Below, in pieces: positions 1 to 10,375 of a stretch of 64,000 nucleotides of DNA (the first letter of the stretch is position 1; every line of letters begins with the position of its first letter). The notes beneath the pieces are model-generated. The model was given only the letters and a program-made list of their open reading frames with translations. It did no database searches and was not told the DNA's origin. Source of the stretch: Alkalicoccus saliphilus (GTDB taxonomy: Bacteria > Bacillota > Bacilli > Bacillales > Salisediminibacteriaceae). Location of the stretch: positions 117,110 to 181,109 of the forward strand of contig NZ_PZJJ01000005.1 in NCBI RefSeq assembly GCF_003044065.1, read 5' to 3'. Both the position numbers and the translations under genes were made by a program.

Positions 1-335
1 CGGCGGATATCGAAGACCATTTTCAACTGCTTCAGCTGTGTGACAGCTTATCGCTTTTTATCTGTATGAACAGCCCAGGAACAGAAAAGGTTTATTATAA
101 TAACCGGGATGGATTTAAAAATTCACACAAATTCCCTTTTACAAATGGGCAGGATATTACTGCTGCCTGGAAGACGAATAAAGATCTCCAAATAAATCCC
201 TTTCCTTTCAATCAAAACTTCAGCACGACACTCCGTTTCAGATCAGTTGATAAAAAGTCAGTAGAGGGAAACGGATTAATGTATGCTTGGCAGGAGGCTG
301 TACCGGAAGATCATGTAATCACGATACAATGCTGA
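1..335 (+). CDS. DUF3891-like protein, C-terminal fragment (5' end outside window)
   Basis: The reading frame is open from base 3, without a start codon, through the stop at 333-335, giving about 110 residues of a gene that begins before the window. The first visible residues (ADIEDHFQLLQLCDSLSLF) resemble the 'LQ.CD.LSLF.C' stretch I associate with the DUF3891 family, whose function is unknown. The segment near residue 45 to the end is rich in Phe, Asn and Pro and shows no membrane segment. An internal ATG at 66 lacks a convincing ribosome binding site, so the gene most likely continues leftward. A two-way hairpin follows at 493-524. The family assignment is from memory of the motif and is moderate in strength. 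Confidence 0.6.
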   Translation, partial: ADIEDHFQLLQLCDSLSLFICMNSPGTEKVYYNNRDGFKNSHKFPFTNGQDITAAWKTNKDLQINPFPFNQNFSTTLRFRSVDKKSVEGNGLMYAWQEAVPEDHVITIQC

Positions 336-492
336 CGATAGTGATTTTTAAAACGGGGTGCTCCATGAGAGAAGCGCAGCTGCTTTTTAAAAGACAGCTA
401 TGTTAAAGTTTGAGGTTGTCCGGTGGGAACTTCACCTCCATCCGAATGCCTCCCCCATGGAACGAAATCGCTCCTCTTAATTTTCAACATAG

Positions 493-524
493 GAAAAGCC
501 TGTCAAGACTAGTTGACAGGCTTT
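493..524. terminator. Hairpin between the DUF3891-like gene and the YuiF-type antiporter gene
   Basis: A perfect 12-bp inverted repeat (AAAGCCTGTCAA at 495-506 and its complement at 513-524) with a 6-base loop. It lies between two convergent genes. The T-run is better on the minus strand than on the plus strand, so it probably ends the antiporter transcript and perhaps both. The rest of 336-627 shows no gene that I can support. Confidence 0.6.
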
Positions 525-627
525 CAACGTATTAATGAAGTTTTTCTTGTAAACTTTTAGTTTTATCTCCAGCGAATATTTTTATGCATTTCCTGCTGGA
601 ATCGGCAGGATATACTCTCCGATTTCT

Positions 628-1974
628 TCACAGCAGCATTGCCGCTGCCCAGCCTAAAATAAGCAGTGGGATGTTAAAGTGAAGAAATGTAGGAACTACT
701 GTATCCCAAATATGATTGTGCTGTCCGTCAGCATTTAAACCTGCGGTTGGTCCCAATGTACTGTCGGATGCAGGACTGCCGGCATCACCTAAAGCACCGG
801 CTGTCCCTATAAGAGCAATAACGGCCATTTCAGAAAAACCGAGTGAAGCTGCAAGAGGAACAAATATAGCAGCAAGAATGGGGACGGTCGCAAAAGAAGA
901 ACCAATTCCCATCGTTATAAAGAGACCAATCAGAAGCATAGCAATCGCTGCAAGGCCTGTTCTTCCTTCAAACCAGCCGGAAGCTCCTTCAACAAGCAGA
1001 TCTACGTGCCCGGATTCTCTGATGACTTCAGCAAAGCCTCCGGCTGTTATCATGACAAAACCAATAAAAGCAAGCATTTTCATACCATTCGTCAGCAGTT
1101 CATCCGCTTCCTGCAGTGTAAATTTTTTCGTCACATGAAGTACTCCAAAGTATACATACAGTATTACAAGACCTGTGAATACTCCCAATATCATCGAACC
1201 GGAAGTTACCTGTGCAACGAGAACAGCTGTAATAGCCCCGAGGCCGACGAGTACTCCGGCTGTAGAAACCGGACGCTGCGGTGCCTGCTCGTTTTCTGCA
1301 GTCAGTTCTTTGTCCGCATATTTTCTGGGCTTCCGGTAACTGAACAACACGGCGAAAACGAGGCCCAGGAGCATTCCTGTCACGGGAAGAATCATGGCAA
1401 ATGGAATATCTGATGGATTGATCGCCATCCCGCTCGCTTCCATGTTTTCAGCAATTGTTCCGTGAAATATTAACCCGTACCCTGCCGGGATTAATATATA
1501 AGGCGCTTTTAAACCGAAAGTCAGTGCTGTGGCTGCTGCTCTCCGGTCCACTGCGAGCTCATTAAATACTTTTAGAAGCGGCGGAATCAGCAAAGGTATA
1601 AAAGCAATGTGGACGGGAACGAGATTTTGTGAAAAACAGGCAATAAGAGCAATGATAAAAAGCATCAGAACTTTTGTCAGTGATTTTCTTCTTGCTTCCC
1701 CTTCCCTGCCCACCAATTTCACAGCTGCGCGAACCATCAAATCCGGAAGACCCGTAAAACTTACTGCAATGGCAAAAGCACCTAACAAGCCATAGCTCAG
1801 TGCTATTTCCGCATTTGTCCCGAGTCCTGCACTAAAAATTTCTATAGTTTCTGTGAGCGACATGCCTGCTGTTAACCCACCCGCTATAGCTCCGAACAGC
1901 AGTGCCAGCACAACGTGCACTCTTGAAAGACTTAAAATAATCATTACTAAGACAGCTACAATTACAGCATTCAT
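628..1974 (-). CDS. Na+/H+ antiporter family protein, YuiF-like
   Basis: A 448-residue, very hydrophobic integral membrane protein with roughly ten to eleven predicted helices. It resembles the B. subtilis YuiF-type Na+/H+ antiporter family, including a Gly/Asp-rich stretch near the C-terminus (GTAGALGDAGSPASDS) typical of these carriers. The start chosen is the ATG at 1974, preceded by GGGGGAG at a good distance; the longer frame to 2013 has no such site. It is monocistronic, with a promoter candidate at 2035-2063 and a hairpin at 493-524. Antiport of Na+ for H+ would suit a saline or alkaline habitat. Substrate specificity cannot be read from the sequence, and a dicarboxylate or amino acid carrier of a related fold is an alternative. 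Confidence 0.8.
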   Translation of the reverse strand: MNAVIVAVLVMIILSLSRVHVVLALLFGAIAGGLTAGMSLTETIEIFSAGLGTNAEIALSYGLLGAFAIAVSFTGLPDLMVRAAVKLVGREGEARRKSLTKVLMLFIIALIACFSQNLVPVHIAFIPLLIPPLLKVFNELAVDRRAAATALTFGLKAPYILIPAGYGLIFHGTIAENMEASGMAINPSDIPFAMILPVTGMLLGLVFAVLFSYRKPRKYADKELTAENEQAPQRPVSTAGVLVGLGAITAVLVAQVTSGSMILGVFTGLVILYVYFGVLHVTKKFTLQEADELLTNGMKMLAFIGFVMITAGGFAEVIRESGHVDLLVEGASGWFEGRTGLAAIAMLLIGLFITMGIGSSFATVPILAAIFVPLAASLGFSEMAVIALIGTAGALGDAGSPASDSTLGPTAGLNADGQHNHIWDTVVPTFLHFNIPLLILGWAAAMLL

Positions 1975-2034
1975 TAACAATAACTCCCCCGGTACTTTAG
2001 TTTGATAAATCACTAATGGAAAAAAGACTTATTG

Positions 2035-2063
2035 AGAATACCACGGGTTTTCAGGTGCGTCAA
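2035..2063 (-). promoter_or_regulatory. Sigma-A-type promoter candidate for the YuiF-like antiporter gene
   Basis: Read on the minus strand, TTGACG (2058-2063) and TATTCT (2035-2040) are separated by 17 bases, about 60 bases before the start codon. The match is 5/6 at -35 and fair at -10. The same bases also form part of a short open frame (2029-2124) discussed in the findings, so the match could be fortuitous. Confidence 0.45.
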
Positions 2064-2202
2064 ATGCTTTTTTAGGAGCTGGGTCGTTCGAAGAGACAGT
2101 ACCTTTCTGCTTTCTTTTATTACTTTATGTATGGAAGGAACTGACGGTAATACCGAATATTTATAGAAACTTAGGCATCACTATTCAAAAGCAAATTTCT
2201 CT

Positions 2203-2511
2203 TCACTTTACATACAGCCACCAAATGATGATATACACATGAAGAAACACCAGATAACGTGCACTCCATGAACCTTCCAGAAGTTCCTTCCAAAAGTAAT
2301 GCAGTATCCCCACTTCAACCGGCCTGTTCATAATAAATAGAAATAATGTTAAAGGAAGTATCATGATCAATACGGAAACAAAAAAAGAGGAAACTATTTT
2401 ATTTCCACTATAAACGGTAATAAATGCTTTAAAAATCGTAAGAGCTGTGAGCAGGACATAAAGACTCCAGCCCAGAATTGATAATAAACTGTCCATAACT
2501 AATCCACTCAC
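2203..2511 (-). CDS. Small hypothetical membrane protein
   Basis: About 100 residues with three predicted membrane segments (near residues 10-30, 40-60 and 82-100), ending in a Trp/Tyr-rich tail (IIIWWLYVK). I do not recognise the family. A strong GGGAGGAG lies almost on top of the GTG at 2511 and 16 bases before an in-frame ATG at 2496, so the start is uncertain; the ATG would give 97 residues. It is transcribed divergently from the CPA1 antiporter gene at 2616, and the two share a 104-base intergenic region, which hints at co-regulation. A role in ion or stress homeostasis is only a guess from its neighbours. Confidence 0.5.
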   Translation of the reverse strand: MSGLVMDSLLSILGWSLYVLLTALTIFKAFITVYSGNKIVSSFFVSVLIMILPLTLFLFIMNRPVEVGILHYFWKELLEGSWSARYLVFLHVYIIIWWLYVK

Positions 2512-2615
2512 TCCTCCCGCTGTAATTTAAAATAACATCTGCCGTACCCATGCCCTTTGCACTGGTGTCAGATTATCATTAATCTGAAGCATACTGTCAG
2601 TCTCAAGGAGGGATA

Positions 2616-3824
2616 ATGCACATGGAATCACTGCCTTATCTTATTCTACTATTTATAGGATATCTTGTTTATACGCTCGATCATCATAAAGAAGATCTTC
2701 CAGTTCCCAGTATACTTGTTATTATCGGTATTTTCCTTTCCTTTATTCCTTTTTTCAGCGGAGTAGCTATCACCGCTGATATATTATATGAAATTTTTCT
2801 TCCGGCCCTCCTCTTTACTGGAGCCTACCAGTTCTCTCCTGCAAGACTTAAAAAGTATGCCGCTGGTATAACAATTCTTGGTACCGCAGGACTCGCTGCT
2901 ACAATTTTTTTATCAGGCTGGGCCATTTACCTTATTATGCAGCCGTTTGCTGCCGTGCCGCTGCTTGCAGCGTTTCTTATAGCAGCGATCCTCACTCCTA
3001 CCGATCCGGTTTCAGTCATGCAGATTCTCTCGCAGGATTTAAATGATGAGCTCGTAACAACTATAGTAGAAGGGGAATCTCTGCTCAACGACGGTACAAG
3101 TGTTGTTGCGTTTGCCTTTTTATTCAGCTGGTACACTGGTTCAACTCCCGGTATGATGGAAGGAACTGTTCAATTTGCCGTTGTTTCTGGAGGAGGGATA
3201 CTGGTTGGCCTCGCCGGCGGCTGGTTATTCAGCAGAGCTGTTCACGTGACCCATGAGCGCTATTACCAGATTATGCTCAGCATCGTTGTAGCCTATACCG
3301 TTTTTTATACTGCGGAGTTTGTTCAAGTTTCGGGCGTACTGGCTGTAGTTTTTGCGGGGCTCGTTCTTTCATCCACATTCAGCCGGTCTGCAAAAGAAAG
3401 ACATTTCCGCGAAGCTCTCGACGGTTTTTGGAAAGTGGTGGAAGTGTCTTTCCTTTCCATTCTGTTTCTCATGATAGGCATTGCGGCCTCTTCTTATTTG
3501 TTTCACGAGTACTGGCTTTTGGCTGCCGCCATTTTCGTTGTGCTCCTTGCACTGCGAACAGCCGTAGTTTCTACTTGTTCAGCAGTTCTGCCGCCGATCG
3601 AATCCATTAATTGGAAAGAACAGCTTTTAATAAGCATTTCCGGAGTGAAAGGAGTAGTTTCCGTATACTTAATTCTTAAACTGGAATCGCTCGCATCCGC
3701 TGAAATGGATATTCTGCTTTCAATTAGCTTCAGTGCAGTAATACTTTCCCTCCTGCTTCAAAGTATCGCTATTCACCCTGCGGCTATAAAACTTAAGAAA
3801 AGAAACCAACCCCGGACCTTATAA
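2616..3824 (+). CDS. Cation:proton antiporter, CPA1/NhaP family
   Basis: A 402-residue membrane protein with about twelve helices. It carries the CPA1 family signatures TPTDPVSV (near residue 128) and EGESLLNDGTSVV (near residue 152), whose acidic residues lie in the cation-binding core, and the later conserved SGVKGVVS segment. Such proteins exchange Na+ (or K+) for H+ across the cytoplasmic membrane. AAGGAGG stands 4 bases before the ATG at 2616 and 10 bases before a second ATG two codons later, so either may be used. The long cytoplasmic C-terminal domain found in some relatives is absent. A terminator follows at 3833-3871. Together with the YuiF-like gene it suggests adaptation to sodium stress. 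Confidence 0.9.
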   Translation: MHMESLPYLILLFIGYLVYTLDHHKEDLPVPSILVIIGIFLSFIPFFSGVAITADILYEIFLPALLFTGAYQFSPARLKKYAAGITILGTAGLAATIFLSGWAIYLIMQPFAAVPLLAAFLIAAILTPTDPVSVMQILSQDLNDELVTTIVEGESLLNDGTSVVAFAFLFSWYTGSTPGMMEGTVQFAVVSGGGILVGLAGGWLFSRAVHVTHERYYQIMLSIVVAYTVFYTAEFVQVSGVLAVVFAGLVLSSTFSRSAKERHFREALDGFWKVVEVSFLSILFLMIGIAASSYLFHEYWLLAAAIFVVLLALRTAVVSTCSAVLPPIESINWKEQLLISISGVKGVVSVYLILKLESLASAEMDILLSISFSAVILSLLLQSIAIHPAAIKLKKRNQPRTL

Positions 3825-3832
3825 TCCATCAT

Positions 3833-3871
3833 AAAAGGCCGTCTCAGCTTTTTCATTTGAGACGGCCTTTC
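3833..3871. terminator. Rho-independent terminator after the CPA1 antiporter gene
   Basis: A 12-bp stem (AAGGCCGTCTCA at 3835-3846 pairing with 3858-3869) flanked by A and T runs. It is symmetric enough to act in both directions, so it may also end the convergent stress-protein gene at 3961. Confidence 0.85.
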
Positions 3872-3960
3872 TTGAAACGTACAGCTGATCACAGCATTAA
3901 CAGCAGAAGAACTGATTTGAATATCAGTGTTTAAAATACATTCACATTTGTATGATATTC

Positions 3961-4302
3961 TTAAAAATTCACCTTATCCTGATTCGTTACAATCAGAAGA
4001 GTTTTCCCTTTGTCCAGCTCTTCTTCAAGATCTTCTGCCTTATCAGAACTGATGCCCATTTCTTTCATTTTTGTGCGAAGCTTGTCTCCTTTACTTCGAA
4101 AAACATTTTTCAATGCCGTACCGGTTCCTGTTTCACTCACTCCAATTTTATTTGCATCCGTACTTTTGCGGGTTCTTCTTTCGTGATCATTGTCGTGGGA
4201 CAGTACATAAATATCTTCGTCACTCACCCCGTCTTTTCGGAGATTCGATATTGATTCGTTAAGACTCTGATCATTATGAAACAATTTGTACTTAGGATCC
4301 AT
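3961..4302 (-). CDS. General stress protein, YflT/17M-like
   Basis: A 113-residue, highly charged soluble protein. The N-terminal half (residues 5-35, KLFHNDQSLNESISNLRKDG followed by EDIYVLSHD) matches the domain of the B. subtilis YflT/general stress protein 17M family, which is sigma-B induced; its molecular role is unknown. AAGGAGG precedes the ATG at a good distance. The central stretch is rich in Arg, Lys, Asp and Thr. I did not find a convincing sigma-B promoter in the 367 bases upstream. Family-level recognition is fairly good; a specific function is not inferable. Confidence 0.75.
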   Translation of the reverse strand: MDPKYKLFHNDQSLNESISNLRKDGVSDEDIYVLSHDNDHERRTRKSTDANKIGVSETGTGTALKNVFRSKGDKLRTKMKEMGISSDKAEDLEEELDKGKTLLIVTNQDKVNF

Positions 4303-4593
4303 GAATAATTCCTCCTTAAATATATTTCCGGCTTTGACTTTGCCGTTATTCTTTCTAGAGTTCTTTTTACCCTCCCAGCCGTATATTCAACCCTCCATAA
4401 ATGAAAATCCCTTTAAAGCCAGCTTTTATTTGGGATTCAGACAGCTGACGTATGCGGGACACCGTTAGCTTATTCTGCACTTGACTGCTGGAAAAGCACC
4501 TGCCTCCGACTCTTCAAAATAATGCTGAAGCTTGTCTCCTCCTGTGAGCAAGCTTATGTTTTAAAAAACCTCACAGGGTAAAGATCACCCCGG

Positions 4594-4617
4594 AAATGTA
4601 ATTTACAAGTTACATTT
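4594..4617. promoter_or_regulatory. Operator-like inverted repeat overlapping the hpt -35 region
   Basis: AAATGTAA (4594-4601) is mirrored exactly by TTACATTT (4610-4617) around an 8-base centre that contains most of the presumed -35 hexamer. A two-fold symmetric site covering a -35 box is the usual arrangement for a dimeric repressor. I cannot name the regulator. Confidence 0.5.
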
Positions 4618-4630
4618 AAATCGGTATGAT
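4603..4630 (+). promoter_or_regulatory. Promoter candidate for hpt
   Basis: TTACAA (4603-4608) and TATGAT (4625-4630) with a 16-base spacer, 39 bases before the hpt start codon. In the rest of 4303-4669 I see only an 8-bp inverted repeat (CCTGTGAG at 4541-4548 with its complement at 4570-4577) and no gene. Confidence 0.55.
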
Positions 4631-4669
4631 GAAGTAGGAAATTACATATAAAGAAAGTGGTGTGACATT

Positions 4670-5197
4670 ATGCCCTACGAAATTAACGAAACTATGCTGT
4701 CAGAAGAACGCATTAAAGAACGAGTTAAAGAACTTGCTGAAGAAATAGAAAAAGATTTTCATGATGAGCCGATTGTTTTAATAGCAGTTCTTAAAGGCTC
4801 GTTTGTATTTGCGGCGGACTTGATGCGGGACATAAAGAGCAGTGTGCAGATTGATTTTATTTCTGTTTCAAGCTATGGCAGCCAGACGGAAACTACCGGA
4901 AAGGTTCGTCTTCTGCAGGATCTCGATACGAATATTACAAATGAAAATGTCATTGTAGTAGAAGACATTGTTGACAGCGGGCTGACGCTTGATTTTTTGA
5001 TCGATCACCTTCGTATGCATAAACCTAAGCAGTTGAAAATATGTACACTTCTGGATAAACCAGAGCGGCGCCGGGTTGACCTTCCTATTGATTACGTCGG
5101 GTTTGTCATTCCTGATGAATTCATTGTCGGATACGGAATTGATTACGCCCAGCAGTATCGTAACCTTCCTTACATCGCAAGTGTCAAAAAAATATAA
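4670..5197 (+). CDS. hpt: Hypoxanthine phosphoribosyltransferase
   Basis: A 175-residue purine phosphoribosyltransferase of the usual family length. The PRPP-binding loop VVEDIVDSGLTLDFL (near residues 96-110) has the two acidic residues and the Ser-Gly-Leu-Thr turn expected of HPRT. The flexible-loop SSYG and the late VGFVIPDEFIVGYGID segment, which binds the purine base, are also present. It would salvage hypoxanthine and guanine to IMP and GMP. In B. subtilis hprT sits beside tilS and ftsH; here the gene stands alone with its own promoter, an operator-like palindrome and a terminator, so it may be a second or relocated copy. Confidence 0.92.
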   Translation: MPYEINETMLSEERIKERVKELAEEIEKDFHDEPIVLIAVLKGSFVFAADLMRDIKSSVQIDFISVSSYGSQTETTGKVRLLQDLDTNITNENVIVVEDIVDSGLTLDFLIDHLRMHKPKQLKICTLLDKPERRRVDLPIDYVGFVIPDEFIVGYGIDYAQQYRNLPYIASVKKI

Positions 5198-5227
5198 TTA
5201 CCATCTGAAGTGCTTCTTAGTAAATAA

Positions 5228-5267
5228 AACGGTCATGACAAATTATGCCATGACCGTTCTATTTTTT
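5228..5267. terminator. Terminator after hpt
   Basis: ACGGTCATG (5229-5237) pairs with CATGACCGT (5249-5257), followed by a T-rich run. It lies between convergent genes hpt and the SDR gene. Confidence 0.8.
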
Positions 5268-5295
5268 AATTTCAGCGCCGGTGTCATTCAGAAAG

Positions 5296-6045
5296 TTATC
5301 CTTGACGGTTAGGTCGTACGATAACTTCGTTCACGTCAACGTGCTCCGGCTGATTAACTGCATAGTATACTGCCTCTGCTATATCTTTGCCTTGAAGCGG
5401 CGTTATTTGATCCAGTCCAATTCCTTTTTTCAGCATATTCATCGCTTCTTCGTCGGTAATAGAATCTGTCAATTCTGTATCTACAATACCTGGTGAAATG
5501 GATGTTGTACGTACATTGCTTCCTGCTGTTTCTTTGCCGAGACCTTCCATAATTACCCGGGCTGCGAATTTAGTACCACAGTATACTGCTCCAGCCGGCA
5601 TTACTTCATGGCCTGCTATAGAGGAAGTAGTCAAAATGTGCCCCTCATTTCTTTCAAGCATATGCGGAAGCACGGCACCTATTCCGTAAAGAACACCTTT
5701 TATATTAACGTCCACCATCTTATCCCATTCGTCAACTTTTTTATTTTTCAAAAAGCTGAGCGGCATGAGGCCTGCGTTGTTAAAGAGAACGTCCACCTGA
5801 CCATATTTATCCAGCGTAAACTTTATCAAATCTTCCACATCCTGCTGGGAAGTAACATCGGTAGGTTTGACGGAAATATCACCAGGTAGGTCTTTCAAGC
5901 GGCTTTGAAGATCCTCCAGTCTTTCTTTTCTTCTCGCAGCAACGACTACGTTCGCTCCTTCTTCTGCAAACCGGGCGGCTGTTGCTTCTCCTATCCCGCT
6001 GCTAGCTCCGGTAATCACTACAGTTCTTTCACTCCAATTTTTCAT
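5296..6045 (-). CDS. Short-chain dehydrogenase/reductase (classical SDR)
   Basis: A 249-residue classical SDR. It has the cofactor-binding TGASSGIG motif (residues 12-19), an NADP-favouring basic patch AARRKER (36-42), the structural NNAG motif near residue 90, and the catalytic Ser (TSSIAG), Tyr and Lys (YCGTKFA) in the expected order. AGGAGG lies at a good distance from the start at 6045. It should catalyse NAD(P)H-dependent oxidation or reduction of an alcohol or carbonyl. It most resembles YdfG/serine-3-dehydrogenase-like members, which act on small hydroxy acids and stress-derived carbonyls. The true substrate cannot be inferred. Confidence 0.85.
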   Translation of the reverse strand: MKNWSERTVVITGASSGIGEATAARFAEEGANVVVAARRKERLEDLQSRLKDLPGDISVKPTDVTSQQDVEDLIKFTLDKYGQVDVLFNNAGLMPLSFLKNKKVDEWDKMVDVNIKGVLYGIGAVLPHMLERNEGHILTTSSIAGHEVMPAGAVYCGTKFAARVIMEGLGKETAGSNVRTTSISPGIVDTELTDSITDEEAMNMLKKGIGLDQITPLQGKDIAEAVYYAVNQPEHVDVNEVIVRPNRQG

Positions 6046-6318
6046 ATAACCCCTCCTGAATTTATACTGCTCTGTACTGTTCCCTTAAAAAACTCCATAA
6101 AAACTCCTCTTACCACACCTTATCAGCATGTCACCGCCGGCATCTCATATGTTTTCGTGAAATTGTTTATTAATCCATACCAGTATTTATGTATTTTAGA
6201 TTATGAAGAAATAAATCGGTTTACATAATAATGTTATTGTTAATTAAGTGTTCTCTTTTTGAGCTGATTGCGTTTTTGTGCTACCCTGCTGTATAGCACA
6301 TATTTCGGAGGTTTAATT

Positions 6319-6558
6319 ATGCTGACCATCGTTACCCGCATTACTGCCGTTTTGCTTGTTATAATGATTATCACTGCCTTTTCGACTTCTTTAATAAATA
6401 GTACAGTTTTCTACTATATTACCGGACCTGTACTGTTTTTGTTCGGGATTGATGAGTATTTCCGCAGTAAAGGTTTCTACAGCTTCTTTCTTTTAGGTGG
6501 AGGTATTTTCATTACTCTTTTTACTTTGTTTGGAATACAGTCAGCTGGCAGCTTATAA
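6319..6558 (+). CDS. Small hypothetical membrane protein, DUF3953-like
   Basis: A 79-residue protein with three predicted membrane helices separated by short charged turns (DEYFRSKG). The ATG at 6319 is chosen because GGAGG lies 7 bases upstream; the frame is open from 6268 but has no ribosome binding site there. The pattern of three helices with a charged loop after helix two recalls small DUF3953 proteins of Bacillaceae, but I cannot confirm this by eye. A terminator follows immediately, so it is monocistronic. A GTGCTA...TAGCAC hairpin just upstream of the start might affect translation. Confidence 0.55.
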   Translation: MLTIVTRITAVLLVIMIITAFSTSLINSTVFYYITGPVLFLFGIDEYFRSKGFYSFFLLGGGIFITLFTLFGIQSAGSL

Positions 6559-6562
6559 CACT

Positions 6563-6598
6563 AAAAAAGCAGGCCGGATGATTTCCGGCCTGTTTTTA
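6563..6598. terminator. Terminator shared by the small membrane protein gene and the pyr operon
   Basis: GCAGGCCGG (6569-6577) pairs with CCGGCCTGT (6585-6593), with A-runs and T-runs on both sides. It is convergent and usable from both strands, and it is the only hairpin seen downstream of the pyr operon's last gene. Confidence 0.85.
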
Positions 6599-6717
6599 AG
6601 CATGTAGTTGACGGCTTCTCTCTTTAAAATATGCTTTTTCTAAGAGATTGATCGGGTACGCTGAAGAAGGTTTCTGCTCAGGCCTTATGTACTCTGCTCT
6701 ATTTTATACATCCTTCC

Positions 6718-7362
6718 TTACTTTACCGCTGTTGTAAGCATACCGAGACCACTTTCGCTGATACAGGAATCTACTTTTAGGAATCCCTCTTTCTGCAGGA
6801 GTTCTTCCATAGCTTTTTCAGAAAATCGATGCCTTTTCTCAGCTACTCTCCCCCATTGAATGAGCATCGGGCGCTCCTGCGGGGGAAGAGTCTCTGCAGC
6901 TTTTTCCGCTGCTGCCTTCGTAAGATAGGGAGCAGGATTTAACAGAGCGAGATGTCCTCCCGGACGAAGAACCCTGTATATTTCCCGGACCATTTTTGAG
7001 GGGTCCGGCATGAGGAAGAGCACACATGTGCACATGACAGTGTCAAACTCCCGATCTTGAAAAGGCATGCTTTCAGCGTCCCCCTGCAGGAATTGCACAT
7101 TCTTATTCCGGGGGCCTGCCAATTCTTCAGCCGCCTGGACCATCCCTGCAGAGAGGTCGATTCCTACAGCTTTTTGTGCAGAAGCAGACTTTCTGATAAG
7201 GAGTCTGCCCGTTCCACAGCCGACATCCAGAAGATTAACCGGATTCGAAAACCCGTTCCAGTGCCACAGTTCCTCCTGAAGATTATAAAACCAGGGCGAA
7301 CAGGCCATCGCATCAAAAAAAGCGGTTTTTTCATCAAATTCTTCAGCCGTGAATTTCCTCAT
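6718..7362 (-). CDS. Class I SAM-dependent methyltransferase in the pyr operon
   Basis: A 214-residue protein with SAM motif I (LLDVGCGTGRLL, residues 43-54), the acidic ribose-binding residue in GIDLSAGM, and a post-I/II region DREFDTVMC followed by VLRPGGHLALLNP. This is the Methyltransf_11 pattern of UbiE-like small-molecule methylases. Its start lies 20 bases inside the end of pyrE, with GGCAGGAAG upstream, so it is very probably translated by coupling as the last gene of the pyr operon. B. subtilis has no such gene there. The substrate is unknown; its place suggests, but does not prove, a link to pyrimidine or nucleotide metabolism. Confidence 0.8.
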   Translation of the reverse strand: MRKFTAEEFDEKTAFFDAMACSPWFYNLQEELWHWNGFSNPVNLLDVGCGTGRLLIRKSASAQKAVGIDLSAGMVQAAEELAGPRNKNVQFLQGDAESMPFQDREFDTVMCTCVLFLMPDPSKMVREIYRVLRPGGHLALLNPAPYLTKAAAEKAAETLPPQERPMLIQWGRVAEKRHRFSEKAMEELLQKEGFLKVDSCISESGLGMLTTAVK

Positions 7363-7983
7363 CTTCTTCCTGCCTTTCGTAAGCAGTACTCCAGCTTTCC
7401 GGATTTTTCTGCCACATTTTTAGACTTTCCAGCTGCTGTTCAGTTAAATCACCGTTTACAGCTGCTGTTTCTGCAAGTTCGCTGAAACTCGTTAACGTAA
7501 TTACCGGGTAGGTTTTTTCGGAAGCTGCTGTTTCTGCTGCCTCCAGTTCGTATGTAAAAACGGCAATCACTGCGGCAATTTCTGCTCCTGCCTCTTCCAC
7601 AGCCTGAGCAGCGTTAAAAGCAGAACCTCCTGTAGAGATAAGATCTTCAATTATTACTACTTTCGACCCCGGAGCTATTTTTCCTTCTATTTTATTTTGT
7701 TTTCCATGGCCTTTACTGGACGAACGGACATAGGCCATAGGCAGTCCAAGTTTTTCAGCCGCCCAGGCCGCATGGGGGATTCCTGCTGTAGCAGTCCCGG
7801 CAACAACATCCACATCGAGTTGTTTAATTTTTTCTGCCAGTGCTTCATATACTACTTTCCTTTCGTCTGGAAAAGACAGTAGAAGCCGGTTATCACAATA
7901 AATAGGTGACTTCAGACCTGAGCTCCATGTATAAGGATTATCAGGTGATAGACTGACGGCATTAATTGATAATAAAGTGTTTG

Positions 7984-8005
<22 letters not shown>
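7343..8005 (-). CDS. pyrE: Orotate phosphoribosyltransferase
   Basis: About 220 residues. The PRPP-binding motif VVIIEDLISTGGSA (near residues 117-130) has the paired acidic residues and STGG turn of OPRTases, and YVRSSSKGHGKQN matches the flexible catalytic loop. The enzyme joins orotate to PRPP to give OMP. The ATG at 8005 is preferred because AAGGGAG precedes it at a workable distance; the GTG at 8017 would leave no room for that site. It overlaps pyrF by 22 bases and the methyltransferase gene by 20, a tightly coupled operon end. Confidence 0.93.
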
Positions 8006-10371
<2,366 letters not shown>

Positions 10372-10375
<4 letters not shown>

